From NCBI GenBank assembly GCA_944323745.1, contig CALUTQ010000002.1, positions 310,001-374,000 of the forward strand: a DNA stretch of 64,000 bases, in the 5' to 3' direction. Origin of the DNA: Candidatus Avelusimicrobium pullarium (GTDB taxonomy: Bacteria > Elusimicrobiota > Elusimicrobia > Elusimicrobiales > Elusimicrobiaceae). The notes below the pieces were generated by a model, which was not told where the DNA came from, did not search any database, and saw only the letters and a program-made list of their open reading frames with translations. The position numbers and the translations under genes are program-made. Each line of letters opens with the position of its first letter. Positions within the stretch are counted from its first letter, which is position 1. Positions 48,604 to 57,291 of the stretch are shown here, piece after piece.

Positions 48604-48609
48604 ATTATA
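48604..48609 (-). promoter_or_regulatory. -10 element directly before nadB start
   Basis: TATAAT on the minus strand, followed by ATATAT and then the nadB ATG. Transcription would begin at or beside the ATG. The surrounding ATATATAT run makes the exact -10 uncertain. Confidence 0.4.
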
Positions 48610-48694
48610 TAAAACCGGCTTTAACCGAAGGGCGAAAAATCACACTTTTTTCTTGCTTTTTAACAAAACAAAATGTTATACTAAATGTCCTTTT

Positions 48695-48722
48695 TTTCAA
48701 ACGCATTAAAATTTTGTATAAT
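48695..48722 (+). promoter_or_regulatory. Promoter of the 33-aa peptide gene
   Basis: TTTCAA (48695-48700), 16 bp, TATAAT (48717-48722) with TTTTG before the -10. The start lies about 54 bp before the small gene's ATG. A second, weaker possibility (TTGCTT / TATACT) lies upstream. Confidence 0.55.
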
Positions 48723-48782
48723 ATTTATGTCAAAAGTTTCTCCGTTTGCTGTAACCGATTTTTAATTAAAGGAGAAATAAAA

Positions 48783-48884
48783 ATGACAAAAGCAAGCAGT
48801 ATACTTGAAAAAATTGCCGAAGCGTTGGCTAAAGTTGGAGACAATGTCCTCGGCGCTCATTACACGACCTATCGCAGCAAATAA
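48783..48884 (+). CDS. 33-residue peptide, likely expressed, function unknown
   Basis: Begins MTKASSILEKIAEALAKVGD and ends TTYRSK. The first 23 residues form an amphipathic helix (Ile7, Leu8, Ile11, Ala12, Leu15, Ala16, Val18 on one side). The ribosome site AAAGGAGAAAT is among the strongest in the window. A promoter (48695-48722) and a terminator (48984-49023) bracket it with no other gene inside, and its 3' region holds a 14-bp hairpin. No membrane helix or secretion signal. It might be a leader peptide, a small regulatory or amphipathic peptide, or a dual-function RNA. I recognise no family. Confidence 0.65.
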   Translation: MTKASSILEKIAEALAKVGDNVLGAHYTTYRSK

Positions 48885-48924
48885 GGTTGTGTCAGCCTGC
48901 CCAAGCGGACAAACACCGCCTTGG

Positions 48925-48956
48925 CAGACGGGAAGAATCACATTCTTTCCCGTCTG
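48925..48956 (+). ncRNA. 3'-UTR hairpin of the peptide transcript
   Basis: CAGACGGGAAGAAT pairs with ATTCTTTCCCGTCTG around a CAC loop, with one bulged T. It lies 41 bp past the peptide stop and 27 bp before the terminator stem. Possible regulatory or stabilising RNA element. Confidence 0.5.
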
Positions 48957-48983
48957 AAAAAAGGCCGCTTTCTTTTATGTTTA

Positions 48984-49023
48984 CCCCAAAGTGCTTGACA
49001 CACAGGCATTTTGGGGTTTTTCT
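48984..49023 (+). terminator. Terminator of the peptide gene unit
   Basis: CCCCAAAGTGC pairs with GCATTTTGGGG (one G-U pair), then a T-rich run TTTTTCTTTT. It closes the 48695-49023 transcription unit. Confidence 0.85.
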
Positions 49024-49033
49024 TTTAAGCCCA

Positions 49034-49056
49034 CAAAAAAGGCGGCCTGCGCCGCC
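49034..49056 (-). terminator. Terminator after the 49081 pilin
   Basis: On the minus strand GGCGGC/GCCGCC with a 4-nt loop, then TTTTTTG. It faces the plus-strand terminator at 48984, so the two convergent units are insulated. Confidence 0.8.
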
Positions 49057-49080
49057 CTTAAAAACGCATCCAAAGGAAAT

Positions 49081-49566
49081 TTAGCAACTTGAGGAAGAAG
49101 ACGAATAGCCCATTAGTTGGCACATTTCCTGTCCTTCCGTATCAAACGCCAAGCAACGGTCCGCAGGCGCGGCGCCTGTTCGCGTAGCTTCCTGATACAC
49201 GCAAATGCCGACGTGGCCGTCCCTGTCCAAGGCTCTTACATAAGAAGCATTTGTTACATATAAGGTAAACGTGCCCACATCGCACGAAGAACCGGTGCAA
49301 GTAACACCCGAAGAATTTTTAATTTCCAAGGGCAGCACCCCCAGCGTAACAGGCACACTGACGCTGTCTATACCCACGTGGTCATAATAATACGCATCGC
49401 GCGCCGCCGCCACCTGATGGGCTGTATTTTTAGCATCGGTAAAACGGGTTCTGTCCAGCGAACGGTTATAAGAACCGATGGCAATGCCTGCCAAAATGCC
49501 TATAATAATGACCACTGCCATCAGCTCGGCCAGCGTAAAACCGCGGCGATTACAAAAATAAGACAT
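49081..49566 (-). CDS. Type IV pilin
   Basis: 161 aa. Leader MSYFCNRRG and FTLAELMAVVIIIGILAGIA with Glu5. The mature domain has TCTGSSCDVG and DRCLAFDTEGQEMCQLMG, ending in a Ser6-Cys tail. The Cys..Cys C-terminal loop is like others in this window. ATG at 49566 has AAAGGAGAAAT upstream. It stands alone, divergent from the nag operon. Confidence 0.82.
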   Translation of the reverse strand: MSYFCNRRGFTLAELMAVVIIIGILAGIAIGSYNRSLDRTRFTDAKNTAHQVAAARDAYYYDHVGIDSVSVPVTLGVLPLEIKNSSGVTCTGSSCDVGTFTLYVTNASYVRALDRDGHVGICVYQEATRTGAAPADRCLAFDTEGQEMCQLMGYSSSSSSC

Positions 49567-49657
49567 AAATTTCTCCTTTTGCAAAATATTTCTTTTAGTA
49601 TATAGGTTTTTGCGGGCAATTTCAAATCTTTCCGCGGGGCTTTATTTTGCCGTACAA

Positions 49658-49669
49658 TATAATTATAAT
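49658..49669 (+). promoter_or_regulatory. Candidate promoter of the nag operon
   Basis: Two adjacent TATAAT sequences (49658-49663 and 49664-49669), 32-43 bp before the first gene. No -35 consensus is seen. No operator sequence recognised. Confidence 0.4.
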
Positions 49670-49700
49670 GAAAGTAAATCACCCCTTTTAAGGAGTTTAT

Positions 49701-52226
49701 ATGTCCGCTTTTCAAGTTTATTCCCCTGCCGAGGGCAAACTGCTTCCGCTTGAGCAAGTGCCCGACCCGGCATTTGCCGAGCATATGCTCGGCGACGGCA
49801 TAGCCGTTGAACCCTCCCAAGGTTTTACCGCCGCCCCGTTTGACGGCACCGTTACCAGCATTCATAAAGCACTGCACGCGGTGGTTGTTTCCCGTCCGGG
49901 GCTAGAAGTGCTTATTCACGTGGGCGTAGAAACCGTTAATTTGCAGGGCAAGGGTTTTAAAACATTAGTCAAAGCCGGTGACAAAGTAAAAAAGGGTCAG
50001 CATTTAACAGAATTTGACCCTGTTTTTTTGGCAAAAAACGCTCCTTGCAACTGGGTCATTTTAATTGTTACGTCTCCCGACGGGGCCCGGTTGGACAAAG
50101 CCCCTCTCGGCGCCGTAACGGCCGGCGTAAGCCCCGTGTTTACGCTGCCCGATTTGCAGGATGAGCCGCAGCAAGCCCCCGCCCAAACGCAGCAGGACTG
50201 GCTTTACTCGCGCCAAATTATTATTCCCAACGTCAACGGTCTGCACGCCCGTCCGGCCGGCAAGTTGGCACAAGCCGCCCAAAAATACACTTTTCCCATA
50301 GAAATAGAAAACGAAGGCCGCAGCGCCAATGCCAAAAGTTTGGTGGCGGTTATGGGGATGTCCCTCTCGTATGGGAGCAAAGTTTGCCTGCGTGCCCCGC
50401 AGCAAGACGCCCAAGCCGTAACCGCGCTGGAGGAACTGGCTTCCCTGCTGGAAAGCGGCTTGGGGGAATCAATCAGCGAAGCGGCCGTATGCTCTGCCCA
50501 AGAGCCTTGCCTGTGCAACGATGAGCAAAGCATTAATATGCACGAACCGACCGTCTTAAAAGCGCTTACGGCCTGTGCCGGCATTGCCCGCGGCCGAGCC
50601 TATTTGTTTACGGCAGCAGACGTAGAGTTTGAAGAAAATGCCGCCAATGCCGACGAACAACGCCAACGCCTGCAAAAAGCCGTCAAAGAAACGGAAGCCG
50701 ACTTTACCGCCGAAATTTTATCCGCCCCCGGCAAAGCCGCCAAAGAAATTCTGCAAGCGCATATGGAGCTGTTGAAAGACCCCTTTTTAAATACCCGTTC
50801 CGAGGAGCAAATCAATCAGGGCAAAAGCGCCCCCTTTGCTTTTAACGAAGCGGTTCGCGCCAGCATTGACGTGCTGAAAAAAACCAAAAACCGCTTTCTT
50901 TTGGAACGCATTGCCGACTTTAAAGACCTGCGCCGCCGCGTGCTGATAAAGCTGACCGGCAAAGAAGCCAAACGCCCCAATCTGCCCGACGGCTGCATTA
51001 TTATAGCAGACGAGCTTTTGCCTTCCGATTTAGCCCTTTTTGACAGCCGCGTGCACGGCGTATTGCTGGCGCACGGCTCCCCCACTTCCCACGCGTCCAT
51101 TTTACTGCGCAATATGGGGCTGCCTTCGCTGGTGGGGGCGGGCGAATGCGTGCTGTCTGTAGACAACGGCACCGAGCTGGGCCTTAACGCGGCCGACGGG
51201 CTGATTTATGTACGTCCCACCGACCAGCAAAAGGCCGAGTTAGACCAACTGCTTGCCCAGGAAAAAGCGTCCCGCGAGCAAAACCAAAAGGCCGCCCAAG
51301 AACCGGCCCTTACCCGGGACGGCGTACGCATTTATGTATGCGGCAACGCCTCCAACGAGCGCGAAGCCCTCTCCGCCGCCCAGAACGGCGCGGACGGGCT
51401 GGGGTTGGTACGCACCGAATTTTTGTTCTTCCAGGGCAATGAACCTCCTACGGAAGAACGGCAGTTTATGCTCTACCAAAATATCGCCGCGGCCCTGCAA
51501 GGCAAGCCCGTTACGCTGCGCACGCTGGACGTCGGGGGCGATAAACCTGTCCCGTATATGCCCCTTCCGGCCGAAGAAAACCCCATCGTGGGGCTGCGCG
51601 GCGTGCGCAACTATCAGGCATACCGCGATATTTTCCTTTCCCAAGTACGGGCGATGCTGCGCGTACACCCCGCCGGCACGGTGCGCATTATGCTGCCGAT
51701 GGTGGCTTTTACGGATGAATTGAAAGAATATAAAAAACTTATTCTGCAGGAAAAAGAAAAACTGGGCATTTCCGCCCCGATAGAACTGGGCATTATGATA
51801 GAGGTTCCCTCCGCCGCTTTAATGGCGCGGCAGTTTGCACAGGAAGCAGATTTCTTTTCTTTGGGCACCAACGACTTAACCCAGTACACCTTAGCCATAG
51901 ACCGCGGGCACAAAACCCTGTGTTCCCGCGCGGACCATTTAAACCCCGCCGTGCTGGCTTTAATAGACTGCACCTGCCGCGGCGCGCAAACCCGTCAGCG
52001 GCCGGTGGCCGTATGCGGCGCTATGGCAGGGGACCTGCAGGCCGTGCCGCTGCTTGTGGGGCTGGGCGTAACGGAACTGGCCGTCGGTGCGGCAGCCATC
52101 GCCCAAATAAAAGCCTTGGTACGCACGTTGGATAAAAAACGCTGTGCCGAAGTGGCGCAAAAAGCCTGCACGCTTAACAACGCGCAAGAAGTGCGTGAAT
52201 TGGTTAAAAAAGAATTTGGCGTATAA
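49701..52226 (+). CDS. nagF: Fused PTS phosphotransferase EIIA-HPr-EI
   Basis: 841 aa. Residues ~1-150 form a glucose-type EIIA domain (active His in VLIHVGVETV). Residues ~170-255 form HPr (His in NGLHARPAGKLA). Residues ~275-841 form enzyme I, with the phospho-His in HGSPTSHASILLR and PEP site in LGTNDLTQYTLAIDRG. In enzyme I the usual VCGEMAGD is VCGAMAGD (Glu to Ala). It passes phosphate from PEP to the GlcNAc EIIBC next door. Fusions of this order are known as NagF-type. SD AAGGAG. First gene of nag operon. Confidence 0.93.
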   Translation: MSAFQVYSPAEGKLLPLEQVPDPAFAEHMLGDGIAVEPSQGFTAAPFDGTVTSIHKALHAVVVSRPGLEVLIHVGVETVNLQGKGFKTLVKAGDKVKKGQHLTEFDPVFLAKNAPCNWVILIVTSPDGARLDKAPLGAVTAGVSPVFTLPDLQDEPQQAPAQTQQDWLYSRQIIIPNVNGLHARPAGKLAQAAQKYTFPIEIENEGRSANAKSLVAVMGMSLSYGSKVCLRAPQQDAQAVTALEELASLLESGLGESISEAAVCSAQEPCLCNDEQSINMHEPTVLKALTACAGIARGRAYLFTAADVEFEENAANADEQRQRLQKAVKETEADFTAEILSAPGKAAKEILQAHMELLKDPFLNTRSEEQINQGKSAPFAFNEAVRASIDVLKKTKNRFLLERIADFKDLRRRVLIKLTGKEAKRPNLPDGCIIIADELLPSDLALFDSRVHGVLLAHGSPTSHASILLRNMGLPSLVGAGECVLSVDNGTELGLNAADGLIYVRPTDQQKAELDQLLAQEKASREQNQKAAQEPALTRDGVRIYVCGNASNEREALSAAQNGADGLGLVRTEFLFFQGNEPPTEERQFMLYQNIAAALQGKPVTLRTLDVGGDKPVPYMPLPAEENPIVGLRGVRNYQAYRDIFLSQVRAMLRVHPAGTVRIMLPMVAFTDELKEYKKLILQEKEKLGISAPIELGIMIEVPSAALMARQFAQEADFFSLGTNDLTQYTLAIDRGHKTLCSRADHLNPAVLALIDCTCRGAQTRQRPVAVCGAMAGDLQAVPLLVGLGVTELAVGAAAIAQIKALVRTLDKKRCAEVAQKACTLNNAQEVRELVKKEFGV

Positions 52227-52243
52227 ATTCTACGGAGAGAACA

Positions 52244-53734
52244 ATGCAAAACCTTAAAAATCTGTTAGCCCCCTTCGGACGGGGACTTGTTAAACTGGGC
52301 AAAGCCCTTATGCTGCCCATTGCCGTACTGCCTATCGCTGGTCTGCTGCTTCGCTTGGGCCAGCCCGACCTGCTGAATATTGCTTTTATGGCCGCGGCGG
52401 GCCAGGCCGTGTTTACCAACCTGCCCATTATTTTTGCCTTGGGCGTAGCCATCGGCTTTGCCGAAGAAAACCACGGCGCCGCCGCACTGGCCGCGTATGT
52501 GGGCTATGTTATTTTAACCGCTTCTTTGGCCGTGCTTGACGACAGCATTGATATGGGTGTGCTGGGCGGTATTATTGTGGGCGTAACGGCAGGGCTGCTG
52601 TACAATAAATACAAAAGCATTAAACTCCCCTCCTATTTGGCTTTCTTCGGCGGACGGCGCTTTGTGCCCATTGTAACGGGGGCCGTCTGTCTGCTTATTG
52701 CCGGTGCGGCCTATTTTGTTTGGCCGCCGATTGCACGCGTCATCGGCGCGTTTGGCGACTGGACGATTACTTCGGGCAACATCGGGCTGTTCTTTTACGG
52801 CGTGGCCAACCGCCTGCTCATCCCGTTAGGGCTGCACCACATTTTAAACAATTTGGTTTGGTTCCAATTCGGCGATTTTGAAGTTATTAAAGAAGGCGTA
52901 GCCACTGTCGTCCACGGCGATTTGACCCGCTTCTTTGCGGGCGACCCGATGGCCGGCCCCTTTATGGCGGGCTTCTTTCCGGTAATGATGTTCGGTCTGC
53001 CGGCGGCTTGTTTGGCGATGATAGCCACAGCCAAAACGTCCCGCAAAAAAGCGATTGGCGGTTTGCTGCTGTCTATGGCGCTTACTTCCTTTTTGACGGG
53101 TATTACCGAACCGATTGAATTTTCGTTTATGTTTTTGGCCTTCCCGCTGTATGTACTGCACTCTTTGCTTACGGGCCTGTCTTTGGTAATTATGAACACC
53201 TTGGACGTAAAACTGGGCTTTACCTTTTCGGCCGGTTTGTTTGACTATCTGCTCAGCTACGGTCTGGGCAAAAACGGACTGTATTTAATTCCCGTAGGTA
53301 TTATATATGGGGTGGTGTATTATTTCCTGTTCAAATGGGCTATTGTCAAATTCAACCTCTCCACCCCCGGCCGAGAACCCGAAGAAACGGAGCAGGAAGC
53401 AGCGCCCGCGCCTGCCCAAACGACAGCTCAGACGGCCCCGTCAGCTGACGCGGCGGCCGCAACGCAAACGCCAAATGATTTTCCGCCGGCCGACGACCAA
53501 AGCCGCGGCGCCAATTATTTGCGTAAGCTGGGCGGCAAAGCCAACATCAAAACCATTGATGCGTGTGCCACGCGCCTGCGTTTGGAAGTTGTCAATGCAG
53601 ACCTGATTGACCCCGCCGCCCTTAAAACGCTGGGGGCGCGCGGCGTGGTAAAAGCCGCCGGCGGTGCCGTGCAGGTTATTATCGGGCCGGAAGCAGATTT
53701 AATTTCCGACGAAATCAAAAAATATTTGAAATAA
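52244..53734 (+). CDS. nagE: PTS N-acetylglucosamine EIIBC
   Basis: 496 aa. EIIC membrane domain (residues ~1-375, about ten helices) includes LGLHHILNNLVWFQFG and FLTGITEPIEFSFMFLAFPLY. An Ala/Thr/Pro linker follows, then EIIB with the phospho-Cys in TIDACATRLRLEV and GVVKAAGGAVQVIIGPEAD. It imports and phosphorylates GlcNAc. EIIA is supplied by the upstream fusion. It lies 17 bp after it and 1 bp before nagB. Confidence 0.93.
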   Translation: MQNLKNLLAPFGRGLVKLGKALMLPIAVLPIAGLLLRLGQPDLLNIAFMAAAGQAVFTNLPIIFALGVAIGFAEENHGAAALAAYVGYVILTASLAVLDDSIDMGVLGGIIVGVTAGLLYNKYKSIKLPSYLAFFGGRRFVPIVTGAVCLLIAGAAYFVWPPIARVIGAFGDWTITSGNIGLFFYGVANRLLIPLGLHHILNNLVWFQFGDFEVIKEGVATVVHGDLTRFFAGDPMAGPFMAGFFPVMMFGLPAACLAMIATAKTSRKKAIGGLLLSMALTSFLTGITEPIEFSFMFLAFPLYVLHSLLTGLSLVIMNTLDVKLGFTFSAGLFDYLLSYGLGKNGLYLIPVGIIYGVVYYFLFKWAIVKFNLSTPGREPEETEQEAAPAPAQTTAQTAPSADAAAATQTPNDFPPADDQSRGANYLRKLGGKANIKTIDACATRLRLEVVNADLIDPAALKTLGARGVVKAAGGAVQVIIGPEADLISDEIKKYLK

Positions 53735-53735
53735 T

Positions 53736-54536
53736 ATGAAACTAATTATCAGCAAACACAATTTGGGCCTCTGGGCCGCCGCTTACATTCGTGCCCGCTG
53801 GAACGGCCGCACGAAAGAACCGTTTGTGCTGGGTCTGCCGACGGGCGGAACGGTGGTGGATATGTATGCGGCTTTGTCGGGCTTGGTAAAAAACGGCAAA
53901 ATGAGTTTTAAAGACATCGTCACGTTTAATATGGACGAATATGTAGGCCTGCCGCCGCAACACGACCAAAGCTACCACTATTATATGAAGCACAACCTTT
54001 TTGACCACGTGGACGCGCAGCCGCAAAACATACACATTTTAAACGGTATGGCCGAGGACTTAGACGCCGAATGCCAAGCCTATGAGGCGGCCATCAAGCA
54101 GGCCGGCGGCATAGATTTGTTTTTGGGCGGCGTGGGACGCAACGGCCACTTGGCGTTTAACGAGCCGGGTTCGGCTTTTACTTCCCGCACGCGCGTGATG
54201 GAGCTGACCCCCAGCACCCGCAAAGCCAACTCCCGCTTTTTCGGCGGGGACGAAAACAAAGTGCCCGCCAAAGCCTTGACCGTGGGGATCGGAACCGTGC
54301 TGGACGCAAAGGAACTGCTCTTTTTAGCCTCCGGCCCCAGCAAGGCGGACGCCGTGGCCTATTTGGCCCACGGGGAAATAAGCGAAAATTGGCCCATTAC
54401 CGCCCTGCGCACCCATCCGCGGGCCATTTTGCTGGTAGATCCGCAGGCGGCCTCTGCGCTGGCAGGCGCGGCTAAAGAAAAATATCAGCAGGCATTGGCC
54501 AGCCAGCCGCAACAAGACGTTATTTTAACTTTATAA
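53736..54536 (+). CDS. nagB: Glucosamine-6-phosphate deaminase
   Basis: 266 aa. LPTGGTVVDMYAAL, TFNMDEYVGLPPQHDQSYHYYM, FLGGVGRNGHLAFNEPGSAF, and VGIGTVLDAKELLFLASG mark the family. It converts glucosamine-6-phosphate to fructose-6-phosphate and ammonia. Starts one base after nagE, so translation is probably coupled. Confidence 0.96.
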   Translation: MKLIISKHNLGLWAAAYIRARWNGRTKEPFVLGLPTGGTVVDMYAALSGLVKNGKMSFKDIVTFNMDEYVGLPPQHDQSYHYYMKHNLFDHVDAQPQNIHILNGMAEDLDAECQAYEAAIKQAGGIDLFLGGVGRNGHLAFNEPGSAFTSRTRVMELTPSTRKANSRFFGGDENKVPAKALTVGIGTVLDAKELLFLASGPSKADAVAYLAHGEISENWPITALRTHPRAILLVDPQAASALAGAAKEKYQQALASQPQQDVILTL

Positions 54537-54545
54537 GGAAGCTCT

Positions 54546-55697
54546 ATGAAACACGCGCTTATCGTGCACGCCAACGTCATCACGCAGGAAAAAGTTTTGC
54601 TCAACCACTGTATAGAAATAAAGGACGGCAAAATCAGCGTCGTTTTCCCGTGTGAGCGTTTACAAAGCTTGGCAAAAGACGTGGAAATTTGGGACGCCCG
54701 CGGCGCTTACGCCGCCCCCGGGCTTATAGACCTGCATATTCACGGCTTTGCCGGCTTCGGGCCGGAACTGGGCACGGAAGAGGCCCTGCTGAATATGTCG
54801 TTGGAACTGGCCAAACACGGGGTAAGCGCTTTTTGCCCCACCCTGTATTGCGGCAAACCTGCCGATATGCTGCGCATTATCCAAAATACCGTCGGCGCTT
54901 TTGGCAGGGAACAGGGCGCGCGTCTGCTGGGCTACCATCTGGAAGGGCCTTTTATTTCCCCCAAAAAACCGGGGGTAATGAAACCGCAGGATATTGCTCC
55001 CATTGATATACCCGCACTTGAAAAACTTTGGCAAGCCGCCAAAGGGCATATTGCCGTTATGACGGCAGCGCCCGAATTGGAAGGAATAGAAAAATTGGCC
55101 GCCTTTTGCCGCGAAAAACACATTTTGCTGCAGGCCGGGCACACCAACGCCACATACGAAGAATTCTTGCACGGAGCCGAACTGGGCATTACGCATACCA
55201 CCCATTTGTTTAATGCGATGAGTCCCTTCACCCACCGTGCCCCCGGGGCGGCGGGCGCGGTAATGATGCATCCGGAAATATCGGCCGAAATTATTGCAGA
55301 CGGCGTGCACGTACACCCCGATGTGGTCAACTTTTTGGGCCGCATTAAACCGATGCAAAACATCGTGCTGGTTACCGACGCGCTGCTGCCGACCCGTCAG
55401 GCCGACGGCCCGTTTTTGGCCAACGGAGAAGAAGTGGTGTTTGAAGGCGGCGTATGGAAACGCGCCTGCGACCGCGTAATTGCCGGCTCCGGGCTGACAA
55501 TGCTGAAAGGGCTGCAAAATCTGGTAACGTTCGGGTTTGCGCTTTCGCGGGCAACGGCGTGTGCCAGCACAAACCCGGCCCGTCTGCTGGGGTTAAAAAC
55601 CAAAGGAGCCATAGCCCCCGGGATGGATGCCGACATCACCGTTTTCACCCCGCAGTTTGTCCCGTTGCGCACATTTTTGGCCGGACGGAGCATTTGA
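54546..55697 (+). CDS. nagA: N-acetylglucosamine-6-phosphate deacetylase
   Basis: 383 aa. Metal-site motifs LIDLHIHGFAGFG, GYHLEGPFISPKKPG, LQAGHTNA, THTTHLFNAMSPFTHRAPG, and catalytic Asp in LVTDALLPT. The C-terminus LKTKGAIAPGMDADITVF is family-typical. It removes the acetyl group from the PTS product. SD TAAGGAAG. Last gene of the nag operon. Confidence 0.95.
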   Translation: MKHALIVHANVITQEKVLLNHCIEIKDGKISVVFPCERLQSLAKDVEIWDARGAYAAPGLIDLHIHGFAGFGPELGTEEALLNMSLELAKHGVSAFCPTLYCGKPADMLRIIQNTVGAFGREQGARLLGYHLEGPFISPKKPGVMKPQDIAPIDIPALEKLWQAAKGHIAVMTAAPELEGIEKLAAFCREKHILLQAGHTNATYEEFLHGAELGITHTTHLFNAMSPFTHRAPGAAGAVMMHPEISAEIIADGVHVHPDVVNFLGRIKPMQNIVLVTDALLPTRQADGPFLANGEEVVFEGGVWKRACDRVIAGSGLTMLKGLQNLVTFGFALSRATACASTNPARLLGLKTKGAIAPGMDADITVFTPQFVPLRTFLAGRSI

Positions 55698-55750
55698 GAA
55701 TGAGCCTGCTATTTTGATAAAATAGAAATAAATAGACTGTACGCAGCACA

Positions 55751-55779
55751 AGCCGCCGCAGTATGGGCGGCTTTATTTT
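55751..55779 (+). terminator. Terminator of nag operon, close to the next start
   Basis: Stem AGCCGCC/GGCGGCT followed by TTTATTTT. It ends only 9 bp before the MATE gene's ATG, so that gene may need read-through or a promoter within the hairpin region. Confidence 0.75.
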
Positions 55780-55788
55780 GCTACTCTT

Positions 55789-57186
55789 ATGAAAAAACTG
55801 ACAGCCGCCAAAACAGGCAACCCGTTTAAAGCACGCACCATTTCCAGCCTGCTGATTAAATTTTCAGCACCGGCTGTGGCGGGTATGTTTGTCAGCGCGC
55901 TGTATAACATTATTTCCCGCATTTACGTCGGGCACGAATTTGGCGCCCCGGGCATTGCCAGCATTACGCTGCTGTTTCCGATGGGGTTTTTCTTTATGGC
56001 GTTCAGCGTGCTTATAGGCGTAGGCGCAAACGCTTTATTTTCTATCCGCCTAGGCGAGAAAAACGATGAAGAAGCCCAATATATTCTGGGCAACGCGTTT
56101 GTATCCTTATTTTTACTAAGCGGCACGCTGACCCTGCTGGGTTACATTTTTATGGACCAGGTATTGGCTTTTTTGGGGGCCGATGAAGTAACCTTCCCCT
56201 ACGCAAAAGCCTATATGCAAGTGGTACTGCCCGGTTATTGTCTGTTTAACGTAGGGGCGGGTATGAATAACTTCATTCGTTCCTCTGGTTTTCCCAAAAC
56301 AGCAATGGCCACACAGTTTATCGGGGCGTTTTTAAACCTGACGGTGGCGCCGCTGACGATTTTTGTGCTGGACTGGGGAATGCGCGGGGCCGCTTCGGCC
56401 ACTGTGTGCGGGCAGGTGGTGTCTTTCTCTTGGATCTTGCTTTTTTTCTTAGGCCCTCGCAGCAAATATAAATTGCATTTTAAATATATGCGTCTGCGCT
56501 GGAGCATTCTTTCCGCCAGTGCCCTGATCGGGGTTTCCCAGTCGGTCTTTCAGCTGGCTTCAAGCGCTCTTAACCTGCTTTTAAACCACGCGCTGCTTAA
56601 ATACGGCGGCAATTTGGCCGTGTCGGCTATGGGTATTGCCATCAGCTCAAACGCCATCTTTTTAATGCCGCTTTTGGGCCTCAGCCAAGGGGCACAGCCG
56701 CTGATTGGCTATAACTACGGGGCGCGGAAATATTCTACCTCGTTTCAAACACTTAAAATGGCCATACGTTGGGGCATTACGGTGGGGTTTACGGGCTCTA
56801 TGATTGCGCTTATTTTTGCTCCCTACATCGTGCGTATTTTTAACGGCACGGACCAGGAGCTGATTGCAATGGCTTCCAAAGCGGTGCGCATTTTAAACAT
56901 TTTTACCGCTTTTGACGCTCTGCAGATTTTGGGCAGCAGCTTCTTTCAGGCCATTAACAAACCCTTTCGGGCGGCGGTGCTCAGTTTGTCGCGCCAGGTG
57001 CTGCTGATTATACCGCTGGTGCTTATTTTGCCGATGTTCTTTGGGCTTTACGGCGTGTTTTTTGCACCGCCGATTGCAGATTTTCTGTCGTGTATTTTGA
57101 CGTACTTTATGCTGCGCGGATATTTTGCCAAATACAAGCAAAATTTCTTCTTCAGCCGAAAGTTTTCCCCCAAGAAAACCAACTGA
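55789..57186 (+). CDS. MATE family efflux transporter
   Basis: 465 aa with about twelve membrane helices. Typical marks are FSAPAVAGMFVSALYNIISRIYVG, GVGANALFSIRLGEKN, RSSGFPKTAMATQFIG, and GLSQGAQPLIGYNYGARKY. It exports toxic compounds with Na+ or H+ antiport. The ATG lacks a ribosome site. Sequence suggests a DinF/NorM-like member; substrate not inferable. It may be read through from the nag operon or from a promoter near 55700. Confidence 0.88.
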   Translation: MKKLTAAKTGNPFKARTISSLLIKFSAPAVAGMFVSALYNIISRIYVGHEFGAPGIASITLLFPMGFFFMAFSVLIGVGANALFSIRLGEKNDEEAQYILGNAFVSLFLLSGTLTLLGYIFMDQVLAFLGADEVTFPYAKAYMQVVLPGYCLFNVGAGMNNFIRSSGFPKTAMATQFIGAFLNLTVAPLTIFVLDWGMRGAASATVCGQVVSFSWILLFFLGPRSKYKLHFKYMRLRWSILSASALIGVSQSVFQLASSALNLLLNHALLKYGGNLAVSAMGIAISSNAIFLMPLLGLSQGAQPLIGYNYGARKYSTSFQTLKMAIRWGITVGFTGSMIALIFAPYIVRIFNGTDQELIAMASKAVRILNIFTAFDALQILGSSFFQAINKPFRAAVLSLSRQVLLIIPLVLILPMFFGLYGVFFAPPIADFLSCILTYFMLRGYFAKYKQNFFFSRKFSPKKTN

Positions 57187-57291
57187 CTTTTTAAGCCTGC
57201 GTTTTGATACGGGATACGGATAGAGGCCGGCGCCGCCGGCCGCCGTAACACGGCAGCTGCCGTTTTGACTTTTTAAAACAGAAAGGAAACT

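Noticed and set aside
48887-49084. A 65-codon plus-strand frame after the peptide gene
   Set aside because: It runs through the 3' hairpin and the terminator of the peptide unit and has no ribosome site.
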